Shown: positions 8,101-18,699, counted from the first letter of the stretch. The stretch: 64,000 nt of DNA from Ricordea florida (GCA_949710005.1 OX453274.1:3156655-3220654), one strand, 5' to 3'. A program made the numbers and translations. Notes: generated from the letters alone by a model not told the origin.

Positions 8101-9537
8101 GTTAAATTTCTTTGAGTTTTCTCTCATTTCTTTATTTATTCTCTCTGGATGAACATCTCTTTTAAACACAGCCGCGGTTACTGCCCACCTAAAACACATA
8201 TTATCATAATAATTTTTAGGATTTATAATTGCCTTCTTATAAGCTAATTCTTTTGGTAAAGGAATATATGAGCTTCCGGTAAGAGGATCGTATGGGGCGA
8301 TACCAATATCGAAGCGTGCCACATAGTAAAATTTCCATTTATAACCATTATCTAAAAATCTTTCATACTCCTTTAATATCTGCTTAGTCATTTCATCGAA
8401 TAATTCATATAAATCATCTGATTCAGTAACTATTTCCATATACGACTGAAAGAATTTGTTGGTTTCTTCTTCAATGCGGTTTAAAAGTAAAGACTCTTTT
8501 TTCATCTTGCATGTTAATATAAATTTCAACTTGATTGGTTTATTTTTATCTTTTTTAATTATATTTATAACTTTTTTCTTGATTTTATTCATATATTTTT
8601 TTGGTAAATATCCTTTCTTCCCATCTATAGTATAGTTTTTCAAATACCCTTTTAACGCTGTTTCTTGTTCTATTATAGTGAATTCTTCTTCTTTTTCTTC
8701 ATATTCAGTGGTAGGTTTTTTAAACATTCGGTTAAATCTTTCCTTCAGACTTTCTTTTGGTGCAAAACGTTTTCTTATTTGACCAGCCTTTTCATTTGAA
8801 TTTTCTTTTTGATTTAAACGTTTAAATATTTTGTTAAACTTTTCCTTCATACTTTCTATTCGTTTGTCTACAATCTTTTTGGAAGGTTCTGGTACATAAG
8901 ATATTATCCAATCTGCGAACTTGTTAATATCTTTCATTAATGGTTTGGCAACTTTACTTTCCAAATTTTTAATTGGTATGGTTGGGGGTTTTGGTTTTGA
9001 AGGTTTTAAAATGCGAACATTAATCTTGGGCGTTGGTTCATCAAGAATGAGTCTTTGTTTCTGAAGATTTCGCCTCTCTTCCATAACTTCTGGAGTTGGA
9101 TCATCATTAAATATTAGTTTAGGTCTTTTTTGTTTTTTAGCAGCAATCCTTTGTTTTAAATCTTCTTCGATTCCTGGAATTTTACGCAACTCTTTGATAA
9201 GTCTATCTCCATCCATCCTAGAAGTTCCTTCAATACCATATTCTTTAGCAAGTTTTCTCATAAAATTAACTTTACTCGGTTTACTTGATTTTTTTTGTTT
9301 TTGTGGTTGTTTGGTAGGAGTTTTAGGTTTTGGAATCGGATCATCATTTAATATTACCCCAATTCTTTGCTCTTGAGTAAGATTATTAGTAAGTTTATTA
9401 AACTTTTTCATAAATTCTGGAATATTAATTAAATCTTCAATAAGTTCATTTTTACGCTTTTTATACCATTTTTCAACATGATATCGTCCAGCAAATGCTC
9501 TTAATTTGTCTTTATTTAGTTTTCGTAATTCTTCCAT
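5065..9537 (-). CDS. Protein-primed DNA polymerase, family B (1490 aa)
   Basis: The polymerase motifs are all visible: Exo I near 620-624 (DADLE), Exo II near 779-784 (NLSRYD), Exo III near 988-992 (YLKSD), Pol A near 1088-1093 (DANNLY), Pol B near 1225-1230 (NNSVFG) and Pol C at 1322-1325 (DTDS). The N-terminus has two SAP-like helix-loop-helix units (about 1-40 and 91-128). A conserved module around 435-550 (DNMCF and HYCWIKN) follows, then a C2H-type zinc finger (563-585), an HNH/endonuclease VII-like Cys/His block (727-763) and further CxxC pairs (859-896). It replicates the element. All motifs are intact. Confidence 0.95.
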   Translation of the reverse strand: MEELRKLNKDKLRAFAGRYHVEKWYKKRKNELIEDLINIPEFMKKFNKLTNNLTQEQRIGVILNDDPIPKPKTPTKQPQKQKKSSKPSKVNFMRKLAKEYGIEGTSRMDGDRLIKELRKIPGIEEDLKQRIAAKKQKRPKLIFNDDPTPEVMEERRNLQKQRLILDEPTPKINVRILKPSKPKPPTIPIKNLESKVAKPLMKDINKFADWIISYVPEPSKKIVDKRIESMKEKFNKIFKRLNQKENSNEKAGQIRKRFAPKESLKERFNRMFKKPTTEYEEKEEEFTIIEQETALKGYLKNYTIDGKKGYLPKKYMNKIKKKVINIIKKDKNKPIKLKFILTCKMKKESLLLNRIEEETNKFFQSYMEIVTESDDLYELFDEMTKQILKEYERFLDNGYKWKFYYVARFDIGIAPYDPLTGSSYIPLPKELAYKKAIINPKNYYDNMCFRWAVTAAVFKRDVHPERINKEMRENSKKFNWSGIDFPVSVDGIKKFESQNPYGINVFGYEGKLTIIRRSKKLNVEKINLLLISNNVTTHYCWIKNIGRLINKDYNKDGHARFHCDNCLCSFYSEQTLKEHKEICYDHEAVRIELPKEKDGTPKNIKFSNFNRKMKVPFSIDADLECFLEKIDTCSPDESKSYTEKYQMHKPSGYCYLKKCFDDEIFKPELKQYTAQSPDDNVERRFVKNLELEAKEIYKIIKSNKEKYENNIEMSKQDKIKHKKATKCHICGEKFWGNKCKDYRKVIDHCHLTGKYRGAAHDICNLHYQVPLFIPVRIHNLSRYDSHLFIKYLAETEGKINCIPNNEENYISFSKYVVVDYETNKNTGKIEQITMELRFIDSFKFMSTSLSSLVYNLTKCGKCEVCKPGDCIKRYIEDGKIIKYKGIGKCGQCKNCLLAESKCLSPTDKNLTLTKKYFRDKTNLMLRKGVFSYDHFDGFCKLNETKLPPKDAFYSKLNDEDITEDDYQHAKKVWETFNMKTMREYHNIYLKSDVLLLADVFENFRDVCIKNYGLDPTWYYTAPGLAWDAMLKLTKVKLELLTDINMLLMFEKGVRGGVSQISNRYAKANNPYMKEYNPNKPIIYIEYLDANNLYGGGMSKPLPTHGFKWMTEEELKNWINIPCIIEVDLEYPHNIHDLHNDYPLAPEKLVVNKVEKLIPNLNNKKKYIVHRETLKLYESLGLKVTKIHRGIKFEESAWLKPYIDLNTKLRAKATNDFEKDFFKLMNNSVFGKTMENIRKRVDIRLVTNQKDAKKLITKPNFKNFTIFSEDLVAIHMRKTDIKFEKPVYLGMCILDLSKTIMYEFHYNYIKAKYGDRAKLLFTDTDSLAYAIETEDFYKDISPDVRKMFDTSNYPKDHPSGIETGVNKKLIGMFKDECGGMIIKEFVGLRAKLYAYLMDDDDEVKKCKGIKMAVIKKKIMFNNFKDCLFTGEKQYRKMNVIGSRKHEVFSETKNKVALSADDDKRIICEDKIHTLAIGHYLTKTESGGNSVS

Positions 9538-9557
9538 CTTTTCTTAAAAAAAGTTTT

Positions 9558-9566
9558 ATCTTTAAA
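9558..9566 (-). promoter_or_regulatory. Conserved upstream element before polymerase copy 1
   Basis: Core TTTAAAGAT, 20 bases before the start codon at 9537. The polymerase of copy 2 has only a weak version (TATTTAAAAAC, around 51141). Confidence 0.5.
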
Positions 9567-9599
9567 CCAATATATTATTTTTTTTTTGCAGCACCTGAT

Positions 9600-9860
9600 T
9601 AACACTCTGATATTTTTCTGATAAATCTCTGATAAAATTTTTTGTCCATTTCCACATTTTTTTCCATTTCCACATTTTTTTTCCATTTCCACATTTTTTT
9701 TCCATTTCCACATTTTTTTTTCCATTTCCACATTTTTTTTTCCATTTCCACATTTTTTTTTTCCATTTCCACATTTTTTTTTCCATTTCCACATTTTTTT
9801 AATCAGAACAAAAATCTCCGTCAAATTTTCTGATAAATCTCTGATAAATTTTTTTGTCTC
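9600..9860. repeat. AT-rich terminal region with TTTCCACA-poly-T tandem repeat and CTGATAAA repeats
   Basis: About nine copies of an 18-20 base unit (CCATTTCCACATTTTTTTT, varying only in T-run length) fill 9647-9800. The flanks carry repeated TCTCTGATAAA units that also occur upstream of polymerase copy 2 (51180-51370). Spurious ORFs reading (K)MWKWKK come from the repeat and are not considered genes. Its place next to the polymerase, toward the element end, suggests a terminal or origin-proximal region. Confidence 0.75.
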
Positions 9861-10013
9861 AGTATTGGGGATATTATACTCTCTTAATGTCACTGCACCA
9901 CATGATGTCCAACACCCCCAAGCTGCATGGCTGTAAAAAAATATTTTCTTACATTCCAGACTTCCAAGTAGAACTGAACCAGGTAAAATCACATGTGAAA
10001 TTATCCTTATGAT

Positions 10014-10290
10014 CCCAGGTGGCAAGCATGAATCCTTCAAGAGATCTTGAGTGGGATGTGTAAATCCCACCAAAGATTCAGGTGGGAATATGTGATCCCG
10101 GATGGCATGTAGTAGTCCTTCCTATGATCCTGGGTAGGGATGAATGATCCCAGGTGGGACGTATTGATCCCACCTTGGATGTGTGGATCCCACCTGGGAT
10201 CCCAGATGGGACATGAAAATCCCGTGTTTATGGCGGGATCCCAGGCGGGATTAATTTTTAATCTCAGGTGGGAATGGCGGGAAATTTGGA
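10014..10290. repeat. Degenerate GATCCCA/TGGGATC palindromic repeat cluster
   Basis: At least ten units of GATCCCAGGTGGGA and its reverse complement recur every ~20-30 bases with base changes. Many adjacent units form short palindromes such as ATCCCACCTGGGATC. No coding signal. Confidence 0.7.
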
Positions 10291-10299
10291 GAAACAACC

Positions 10300-12429
10300 G
10301 CAATCTAATATTCGTCGTTACACCGATATAGTGGCTCCTTTGGCTGCTATGATGACGTTTTTGAAGATGAAGGTAGTATTATAGCTAGTCCCGGGTTTGG
10401 TATACCGCTTATTACCAGTTTCTCGGTTCCTGAGACTTAAGGCCTGTTAACATAAAGGTGGGGAACCCAAAATTAATAATTATTATTATCAAGATACGCG
10501 GCCAAATTGAAAACCGCCCTCTTGAAAACACGCGCTCTGCGGGCCGCAAATGACTCCTAGCGGGCCGTTAATGCATTAACGGCCCTGCAGGAGAAAAAAA
10601 AAAGAAAAAAAGGTCTGAAAGATTTGGCCTTGTGTATTGATAATAATGATAATCGCATGACTTTTGTCGGTCATATAGTTTATTTGTGACCCTCGTAGCA
10701 TCATTTGCGCCCTTGCGCTTCGCGCTCGGGCGCAAATGATGCTACTCGGGCCACAAAATAAACTATATGACCGACAAAAGTCATGTGATTGTCCTATTCT
10801 CGAATTTTAACAAAAGAACGCATTAGTTGTGAAAAGTAACATTAAGGGTTATAGATTAGCCAAAAATGGGCGAAATCAAATTTTCAGAAAGCCGCTCTTA
10901 AGGAGTATCGCAAATAAATTGCCCAAAAGCAGTTCATTAAAATATTTTGTTTACTATCAAAAAATTGTACTCAATTTGAAGTGATTACAAATGCTATTCA
11001 GTTCAACACAGTTCAAATAGCTTCAAATTAAATGTGTCAGTATAAAGTGAAGTGAAACTGCTGATTAAAACTGCCTCTTTAATAATTGTACAGTTTGTTC
11101 AATACTACCAACAACGATTTGTTTTATCCTCCCCTTGCTTTCGATTTGACACCAAGACCGGTTGAGGAGCAGATTTCTGGGTCACAGACTGAATCTAATG
11201 TCGGTTAATGACGTCTGCGAAGCAGACCCGAAATCCCTGTCCATGTAGAGTTTTGCTTTATAGTGGAGTTTAGAAAGAATTTTTCGACCCTCCTCTTAAA
11301 AATAATAATTCACTATTATACTAAAACAGCTATTCACCTCAGTGCGGGTGGAACTGGAGGATATTTACCGATTAACTATATAACAATTATTCGCCGAGCG
11401 AAGAAATGTCACTCCTCAAAATTTTAGGGCAAGAATTAAGAATAACTTTAGTCATAACGTTTTTCTCCTAGACAATTTTAAATGAGCAAAAATATTATTA
11501 AAGGAGATTTCGTGAGCAGCTGTACAATAAGTGACATAAGGAATAAATTTCGTTAAAAGCGCATTAAAATATAGTAAGAAGCGAAATAAAAAAGCACATG
11601 AAGATTGTAACACGGCGGCGAAATTTGAACTTCGAACCTCAGCTAAGGACCAACCGATAGGTCACGTGTCCAGACACCATATTCGTATGCAATGGGTCCA
11701 CGCTCGAATCCCACGCACGCAAATAGGGTGGCTATAGATTTGGACAAAATTTTATAGTCACTTCCCGGATAGTTACACAAATTATTCAAGATCTTAATTT
11801 CAAGCAAATTCAATACCAAATATGTTAATCAGCGGTGGCTTTTAAATTTGAATGACCGCATGTAATCAGTGTATCTACAGATTTTTGATTTGATTTTCAT
11901 CTTGCAGACTTCATTTGTGAAGTCATGACACAACCACTGGAAAAAGGTTCTGGGCTCGGGGAAGGTGATAAGAACGTAAAATAAGGCACAAAAAAACTAG
12001 TAGTCTCTAATAGAAAATGCGTTTATTATGTTATGAGAATCGTATGTGATTTAACACAATAGAGATTTTGGACTTTATGCAAGAGTGAATGGCTGTTACA
12101 CATAAAATAATAAAACATAAAACCTTAATAATAAAAAAATATTATTCATGACAACAGTGACTCTTTGATTTCAGAATGTACTCTTGTCACAATCCAGTTA
12201 AGCAATTCCTCGCGACTTGTGTGCTTGATTGCCATTTAAATGTGTTATGACATTAATTTGTTCACTCGGGTCAGCATCTATCCTATATTTTTTATCATCG
12301 CATATACAGTAAATGCTCAGTAAACACTCTTTCGATTCTAATGGTTGTTGAAGTATACTCTGAATCCTCGCGCAGGTTAAAATAAATTGAAGCTTTAATA
12401 ATTGATTATTACTTCAATTTACTTTTTAG
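10300..12429. other. No gene seen; foldback and repeat-derived DNA
   Basis: Apart from the 140-base foldback at 10651-10790 and a small palindrome at 10562-10583 (GGCCGTTAATGCATTAACGG plus flanks), I see no open frame with gene-like composition. A splice acceptor (TTTTTAG) at 12423-12429 starts the next recognisable exon, so the upstream exons of the broken gene at 12.4-33.7 kb may lie here unrecognised. Confidence 0.5.
10651..10790. repeat. Long near-perfect hairpin (foldback, MITE-like)
   Basis: Arms of about 60 bases are near-perfect reverse complements: ATGACTTTTGTCGGTCATAT on the left pairs with its complement at 10765-10784. The inner arms hold GTAGCATCATTTGCGCCC. The loop is ~15 bases around GCGCTTCGCGC. 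Such foldbacks are usually non-autonomous transposons or their remains. Confidence 0.85.
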
Positions 12430-15400
12430 GAGAAGAAACAGGACTCCCCTTCTCCCCAGACGCTATAAGCGAGTGGATGTGCAGAAGTTATCAGGAGACA
12501 GACAAAGCCTGTTACGTTGCCAAAGGCAGCCTTTTTAGCGATGCCGTCGCCTACATTAAAGTTCAGGATAACACAGTCGAAAAGAGACATTATTTCGAAA
12601 CACTAGGTCGCTATGTCTTTGGAAAACACCCAAACTTCATGTCACTGAAACTGAAAGCACAAATTTGTGAAAACTCGATGGAACTGAATGAAGTAGAAGT
12701 GAAAAGCGAAGAAAAGAGCGGTGGTAAGGAAGATGAAATAGAACTGAAAGCACAAATTTGTGAAAACTCGATGAAATTGAATGAAGCAGAAATGAAAAGT
12801 GAAGAGAAGAGCGGTAACAGGGAAGATAAAATAGAACTGAGAAGCCAAATTTGTGAAAACTCCATTAAACAGAATGAACCAGAAACGAAAAGTGAAGAGA
12901 ACAGTACTGGCAGGGAATATGAAATAGAACTGAAAGAACAAATTTGTGAAACCTCCATGGAACAGAATGAAGCAAAAATAAAAAAGTGAAGAGAAGAGTA
13001 CTGGCAGGGAAGATGAAATAGAACTGAAAGCACAAATTTGTGAAAACTCGATGGAACTGAATGAAGTAGAAGTGAAAAGCGTAGAAAAGAGCGGTGGTAG
13101 GGAAGATGAAATAGAACTGAAAGCACAAATTTGTGAAAACTCGATGGAATTGAATGAAGCAGAAATGAAAATTGAAGAGAAGAGTAGTGGCAGGGAAGAT
13201 GAAATAGAACTGAAATCACAAATTTGTGAAAACTCGATGAAACTGAATGAAATAGAAGTAAAAAGCGTAGAAAAGAGCGGTGATAAAGAAGGTGACATAG
13301 AGCTAAAGGATCAAGTTTGTGAAAACTCATTGGAACAGAATGAAGCAGAAATGAAACGTGAAGAGAAGAGCGGTAACAGGGAAGATAAAATAGAACTGAG
13401 AAGCCAAATTTGTGAAAACTCCATTAAACAGAATGAACCAGAAACGAAAAGTGAAGAGAACAGTACTGGCAGGGAATATGAAATAGAACTGAAAGAACAA
13501 ATTTGTGAAACCTCCATGGAACAGAATGAAGCAAAAATAAAAAAGTGAAGAGAAGAGTACTGGCAGGGAAGATGAAATAGAACTGAAAGCACAAATTTGT
13601 GAAAACTCGATGGAACTGAATGAAGTAGAAGTGAAAAGCGTAGAAAAGAGCGGTGGTAGGGAAGATGAAATAGAACTGAAAGCACAAATTTGTGAAAACT
13701 CGATGGAATTGAATGAAGCAGAAATGAAATTTGAAGAGAAGAGTCGTGGCAGGGAGGATGAAATAGAACTGAAATCACAAATTTGTGAAAACTCGATGAA
13801 ACTGAATGAAGTAGAAGGGAAAAGCGTAGAAAAGAGCGGCGGTAAAGAAGATGACATAGAGCTAAAGAATCAAGTTTGTGAAAACTCATTGGAACAGAAT
13901 GAAGCAGAAATGAAACGTGAAGAGAAGAGCGGTGAAAGGGAAGATGAAATAGAACTGAGAAGCCAAATTTGTGAAAACTCCATTAAACAGAATGAACCAG
14001 AAACGAAAAGTTAAGAGAACAGTGCTGGCAGGGAATATGAAATAGAACTGAAAGAACAAATTTGTGAAACCTCCATGGAACAGAATGAAGCAAAAATAAA
14101 AAGTGAAGAAAAGAGTACTGGCAGGGAAGATGAAATAGAACTGAAATCACAAATTTGTGAACACTCGATGGAACTGAATGAAGTAGAAGTGAAAAGCGTA
14201 GAAAAGAGCGGTGGTAGAGAAGATGACATAGAGCTAAAGGATCAAGTTTGTGAAAACTCATTGGAGCAGAATGAAGCAGAAATGAAACGTGAAGAGAAGA
14301 GCGGTGAAAGGGAAGATGAAATAGAACTGAGAAGCCAAATTTGTGAAAACTCCATTAAACAGAATGAACCAGAAACGAAAAGTTAAGAGAACAGTACTGG
14401 CAGGGAATATGAAGTAGAACTGAAAGAACAAATTTGTGAAACCTCCATGGAACAGAATGAAGCAAAAATAAAAAGTGAAGAAAAGAGTACTGGCAGGGAA
14501 GATGAAATAGAACTGAAATCACAAATTTGTGAACACTCGATGGAACTGAATGAAGTAGAAGTGAAAAGCGTAGAAAAGAGCGGTGGTAGAGAAGATGACA
14601 TAGAGCTAAAGAATCAAGTTTGTGAAAACTCATTGGAACAGAATGAAGCAGAAATGAAACGTGAAGAGAAGAGCGGTGAAAGGGAAGATGAAATAGAACT
14701 GAGAAGCCAAATTTGTGAAAACTCCATTAAACAGAATGAACCAGAAACAAAAAGTTAAGAGAAGAGTACTGGCAAGGAATATGAAATAGAACTGAAAGAA
14801 CAAATTTGTGAAACCTCCATGGAACAGAATGAAGCAAAAATAAAAAGTGAAGAAAAGAGTACTGGCAGGGAAGATGAAATAGAACTGAAATCACAAATTT
14901 GTGAACACTCGATGGAACTGAATGAAGTAGAAGTAAAAAGCGTAGAAAAGAGCGGTGGTAGAGAAGATGACATAGAGCTAAAGGATCAAGTTTGTGAAAA
15001 CTCATTGGAACAGAATGAAGCAGAAATGAAACGTGAAGAGAAGAGCGGTAACAGGGAAGATAAAATAGAACTGAGAAGCCAAATTTGTGAAAACTCCATT
15101 AAACAGAATGAACCAGAAACAAAAAGTTAAGAGAAGAGTACTGGCAAGGAATATGAAATAGAACTGAAAGAACAAATTTGTGAAACCTCCATGGAACAGA
15201 ATGAAGCAAAAATAAAAAGTGAAGAAAAGAGTACTGGCAGGGAAGATGAAATAGAACTGAAATCACAAATTTGTGAACACTCGATGGAACTGAATGAAGT
15301 AGAAGTAAAAAGCGTAGAAAAGAGCGGTGGTAGAGAAGATGACATAGAGCTAAAGGATCAAGTTTGTGAAAACTCATTGGAACAGAATGAAGCAGAAATG

Positions 15401-16899
15401 AAACGTGAAGAGAAGAGCGGTGAAAGGGAAGATAAAATAGAACTGAGAAGCCAAATTTGTGAAAACTCCATTAAACAGAATGAACCAGAAACGAAAAGTG
15501 AAGGGAAGAGTACTGGCAGGGATAATGAAATAGAACTGAAAGAACAAAGTTGTGAAACCTCCATGGAACAGAATGAAGCAAAAATAAAAAGTGAAGAGAA
15601 GAGTACTGGCAGGGAAGATGAAATAGAACTGAAAGCTCAAATTTGCGAAAACTCGATGGAACTGAATAAAGTAGAAGTGAAAAGCGTAGAAAAGAGCGGT
15701 GGTAAGAAAGATGAAATAGAACTGAAAGCACAAATTTGTGAAAACTTGATGAAATTGAATGAAGCAGAAATGAAAATAGAAGAGAAGAGCGGTGATAGGG
15801 AAGATGTAATAGAACTGAAAGCACAAATTTGGGAAAAATCCATGGAACAGAATGAACTAGGAACGAAAAGTGAAGAGAAGAGTACTGGCAGGGAAGATAA
15901 AATAGAACTGAAAGCACAAATTTGTGAAAACTCGATGGAATTGAATGAAGCAGAAATGAAAAGTGAAGAGAGGAGCGCTGGCAGAGTAGATAAAATAGAA
16001 CGGAGAAGCCAAATTTGTGAAAAATCCATTGAACAGAATGAAGCAAAAATAAAAAGTGAAGAGAAGAGTGCTGGCAAGGAAGATGAAATAGAACTGAAAG
16101 CACAAATTTGTGAAAACTTGATGAAATTGAATGAAGCAGAAATGAAAATAGAAGAGAAGAGCGGTGATAGGGAAGATGTAATAGAACTGAAAGCACAAAT
16201 TTGGGAAAAATCCATGGAACAGAATGAACTAGGAACGAAAAGTGAAGAGAAGAGTACTGGCAGGGAAGATAAAATAGAACTGAAAGCACAAATTTGTGAA
16301 AACTCGATGGAATTGAATGAAGCAGAAATGAAAAGTGAAGAGAGGAGCGCTGGCAGAGTAGATAAAATAGAACGGAGAAGCCAAATTTGTGAAAAATCCA
16401 TTGAACAGAATGAAGCAAAAATAAAAAGTGAAGAGAAGAGTGCTGGCAAGGAAGATGAAATAGAACTGAAAGCACAAATTTGTGAAAACCCCATGGAACA
16501 AACTGAAGCAGAAATGAAAAGTGAAGAGAAGAGCGGTGGCAGGGAAGATGAAATATAACAGAAAGAGCAAACTTGTGAAAACTCAGTGGAACAAAATGTG
16601 TCAGAAAAGAGCCGTATGAATCAAATGGTGCAGATGTTGAAAACACTTATCGGACCTTGAATGCTATTAAAATTTACTGTAATGACAGCAGGGACCCTGA
16701 AGATATCAAGAACATCCTAAAACAACCCTACACTATTGCCAGTACTAAGGAGATGTTTTGCAACAAGGCACTGCTGACTAGCAGAATATGGAACAATGCA
16801 AATATCAGAGATCTATCAGCTCAGGAGTTCCAGTGTCAGACCTTTGAACAGTATTTGTTTTTTTCCGTTTCCAAACGACTGCCGCGTGTGAATCGGTGA
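12430..16899 (+). pseudogene. Exon with 31-residue tandem repeats, 5' part of a broken multi-exon gene
   Basis: An acceptor (TTTTTAG) precedes ~70 unique residues starting EETGLPFSPDAISEWMC, then a long Glu/Lys-rich array with unit motif AQICENSMELNEVEVKSEEK. The frame shifts by one base twice (near 12980 and 13540, where a run of five A has become six). It then meets four identical in-frame TAA codons (14012, 14384, 14756, 15128) and another stop at 16556. After the array a non-repeat segment continues from 16657 to a TGA at 16897. A functional product is unlikely unless the array is used differently. Confidence 0.7.
12647..16558 (+). repeat. 93-bp (31-codon) tandem repeat array with 372-bp and ~559-bp higher-order units
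   Basis: About 42 copies of a 93-base unit encode a charged, helix-forming 31-residue repeat (CENS, EEKS and EIEL at fixed places). Four consecutive blocks spaced exactly 372 bases apart (4 units; ATG positions 14075, 14447, 14819, 15191) are nearly identical. An earlier 559-base block (6 units plus one base) is duplicated (13051 versus 13610). A further duplicated block covers about 15720-16500. Confidence 0.9.
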
Positions 16900-16906
16900 A
16901 AAACGA

Positions 16907-18190
16907 ATGATGATATACAAGTCCTCAGCCCCTACAACAAGTCAGTTAACGAACTGCCTCAGAGCATTTTTAATCAAGGCCTTCCCACCAATCGCAGTAT
17001 GCTGTGCTGCCGCGAAAGATTTTAATAGCTTAACGTTTCCTGGTGATGTCCTGCCACAGTTCAGTAGTACATGTCACAACTCTGTGAGGAGTAGAAACCG
17101 ATTCTCAATACAGTGTGTGGTGTGCCCTCTGTACCAAGATAAATGTACCAGACAAGGCGTGTTTTCGAAATTATCGTGTAGTGGAGATCTAGATGGAATC
17201 TCTCAGACCATAGTGCATCATAAATCCCAGCTGCACCAATCAGCGTTAGCTTATTTCAGTGGCTCTTCCACAACTTTTACAACAGCACAATCAAGCCTCA
17301 GTGGCAAAGAAACACGCCAGAAAACGATTTTCCAGGCCCTGAAAGTGGATGAACCCAACACTAAGGTTACACATTGTCTTGGCTTCTTTGAAAACCAAGA
17401 AATAGTAGAATCCCTCAAAGACAGTGCAGGCATAAGACGTATGACAGCCAAGAGCTTGTTTATTGGAAAAAGAAGCCAGGGAAAATTACACTGCTTTTCC
17501 CAAGCTGGACATGAAAAGTGTGTCAACTGGGTGGGATGGAAAGAAAGGCATCCTGAGGAAGCGGAACAGTTAAGGAACAGCAGATCAAGTAGGACAGCAT
17601 ATATAACAGTGAACAAAAACGTTTATCTGGATGGGAAAAGCATTTTCATCAATGCATCAATCAAGAGCCTGGATCCTCTATGTTTAGGTAAACCAAGTGG
17701 AAATATCAACCATCCTTTCACTTGTGATAACTGCTACATACTCAGGCATTACCTGATCGATCTGCAAAAAAAAAGGTCTCAAGCAAAACTGAAAGTGGAG
17801 GAAGAAGGAAGAGTTGGAAAAAGAGGTTTTCGCTTAGATTACGCAACGCAAACAGAGGTAAAGGAAAAACTGAATCTTCTTACCTCGCAGAAAAAAAAGT
17901 TGGAGAAAACGATCGTACAGATAAATCCAAAACGAGACGCGCTCAGCTGGGAGGAAGTGCTACATAACAGCTGTAAGCATGATTATCAAGAAAAGTTAAT
18001 TGTCGACCTTCTTGCACTGTTTAGAGAGGACATAGACACAAAGAAACCAATACAAGTCACAATTCTAACCAACCTTGTGGGAAAGTTGAAAGGAAATGTC
18101 AACCACAAGTACGTTCCACTTATAAAGATGATTGCCAAATTGCACAAAACAAGACTTGGAGAGACAAACTTCGATTTAAGGAGTGTATGT
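16907..18190 (+). pseudogene. Central Cys-containing domain exon of the broken gene
   Basis: An open frame of ~425 codons holds CVVCPLYQDKC, a later CDNCYILRHYL pair, and a Lys/Glu helical stretch. It ends at a good donor (AGGAGT then GTATGT) and joins in frame to the exon at 18545. The first ~40 codons are probably out of frame: the frame ending at 16899 continues past its stop with sensible residues (DDIQVLSPYNKSVNELPQ), so a frameshift lies near 17010. I recognise the style of a coral-expanded transposon-like protein family but cannot name it. Confidence 0.65.
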
Positions 18191-18544
18191 TAATTCTGTT
18201 CAGAATTTTACCCAATCGCATATTAAGCAGACGTTGCACATCCTTAATTTAAGTCCCTGATGGATATAATCGAAACAAATTTTTTTGGTAGGGAGACCCG
18301 TCTCAGTTATCACTACTTCATTGCGTCTATAGCCGTCGCTGAACCGTTAATGCCAGCTTTTACCTGACATTTGATTGTGAATGAATTAATTAACGATTTT
18401 AAAGAGAAGAGATCAAACATGTTTTTCTGAACCAAAACGAACACTCCACGGAGAGTGGTGCGGGTTTCCTGTTAAAAGATGTACGAATTTGTAGAATTTG
18501 CATGAAACAGTCATATATTATCCTTTTTATTCTTCTTTTTTTAG

Positions 18545-18699
18545 AGTGTCTTTGGCCTTCCATGTAGCACTACCTGTGGCAATTACATGCTAAAACAAAA
18601 ACTCCAGCCGGGCTTTAACGTTGATATTATACAACAAGCAGCTTCTCTCTACAATGGTGTGCCAGTGATCGAAGCTAGTGACGAAGCACGGGCACTTCG
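18545..18699 (+). pseudogene. Short internal exon of the broken gene
   Basis: Between acceptor TTTTTTAG and donor CG/GTACAT lies an open 155-base exon encoding residues that begin SVFGLPCSTTCGNYM and end EASDEARALR. The split codon joins without a frame change to the exon at 29181 (FLQALQIEDGE), showing that the 10.5 kb between them is one intron enlarged by the nested transposon. Confidence 0.7.

Larger units (their letters stand above)
1..9900 (-). mobile_element. Polinton/Maverick (adintovirus-like) copy 1, right-hand part
   Basis: The block holds the diagnostic Polinton set: protein-primed family B DNA polymerase, retroviral-type integrase, packaging ATPase and double-jelly-roll type capsid protein, with small membrane proteins. 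All genes except the integrase read on the minus strand. The left part lies outside the window. The right end is not defined: coding ends at 9537 and AT-rich repeats follow, but no terminal inverted repeat could be paired. Gene order matches the copies at 36-51 kb and 55-64 kb, so these are related elements in the same orientation. All reading frames seen here are open. Confidence 0.85.

Noticed and set aside
9562..9833. Open frames reading repeated KMWKWKK or FHFHIFF
   Set aside because: They are translations of the TTTCCACA-poly-T tandem repeat on both strands, with no conservation in copy 2.
10014..10290. CRISPR-like array of GATCCCA units
   Set aside because: Spacing is irregular, units are degenerate and occur in both orientations, and the setting is eukaryotic.
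11600..11740. tRNA-like block with a CTCGAATCCCACGC B-box-like sequence
   Set aside because: I could not fold a cloverleaf or find an A-box at the right distance; at most a degraded SINE.
12611..16646. Long minus-strand frames (up to 391 residues) across the repeat array
   Set aside because: They are shadows of the plus-strand 93-bp repeat, rich in FHKF/LHFSFL strings and without independent exon or start signals.
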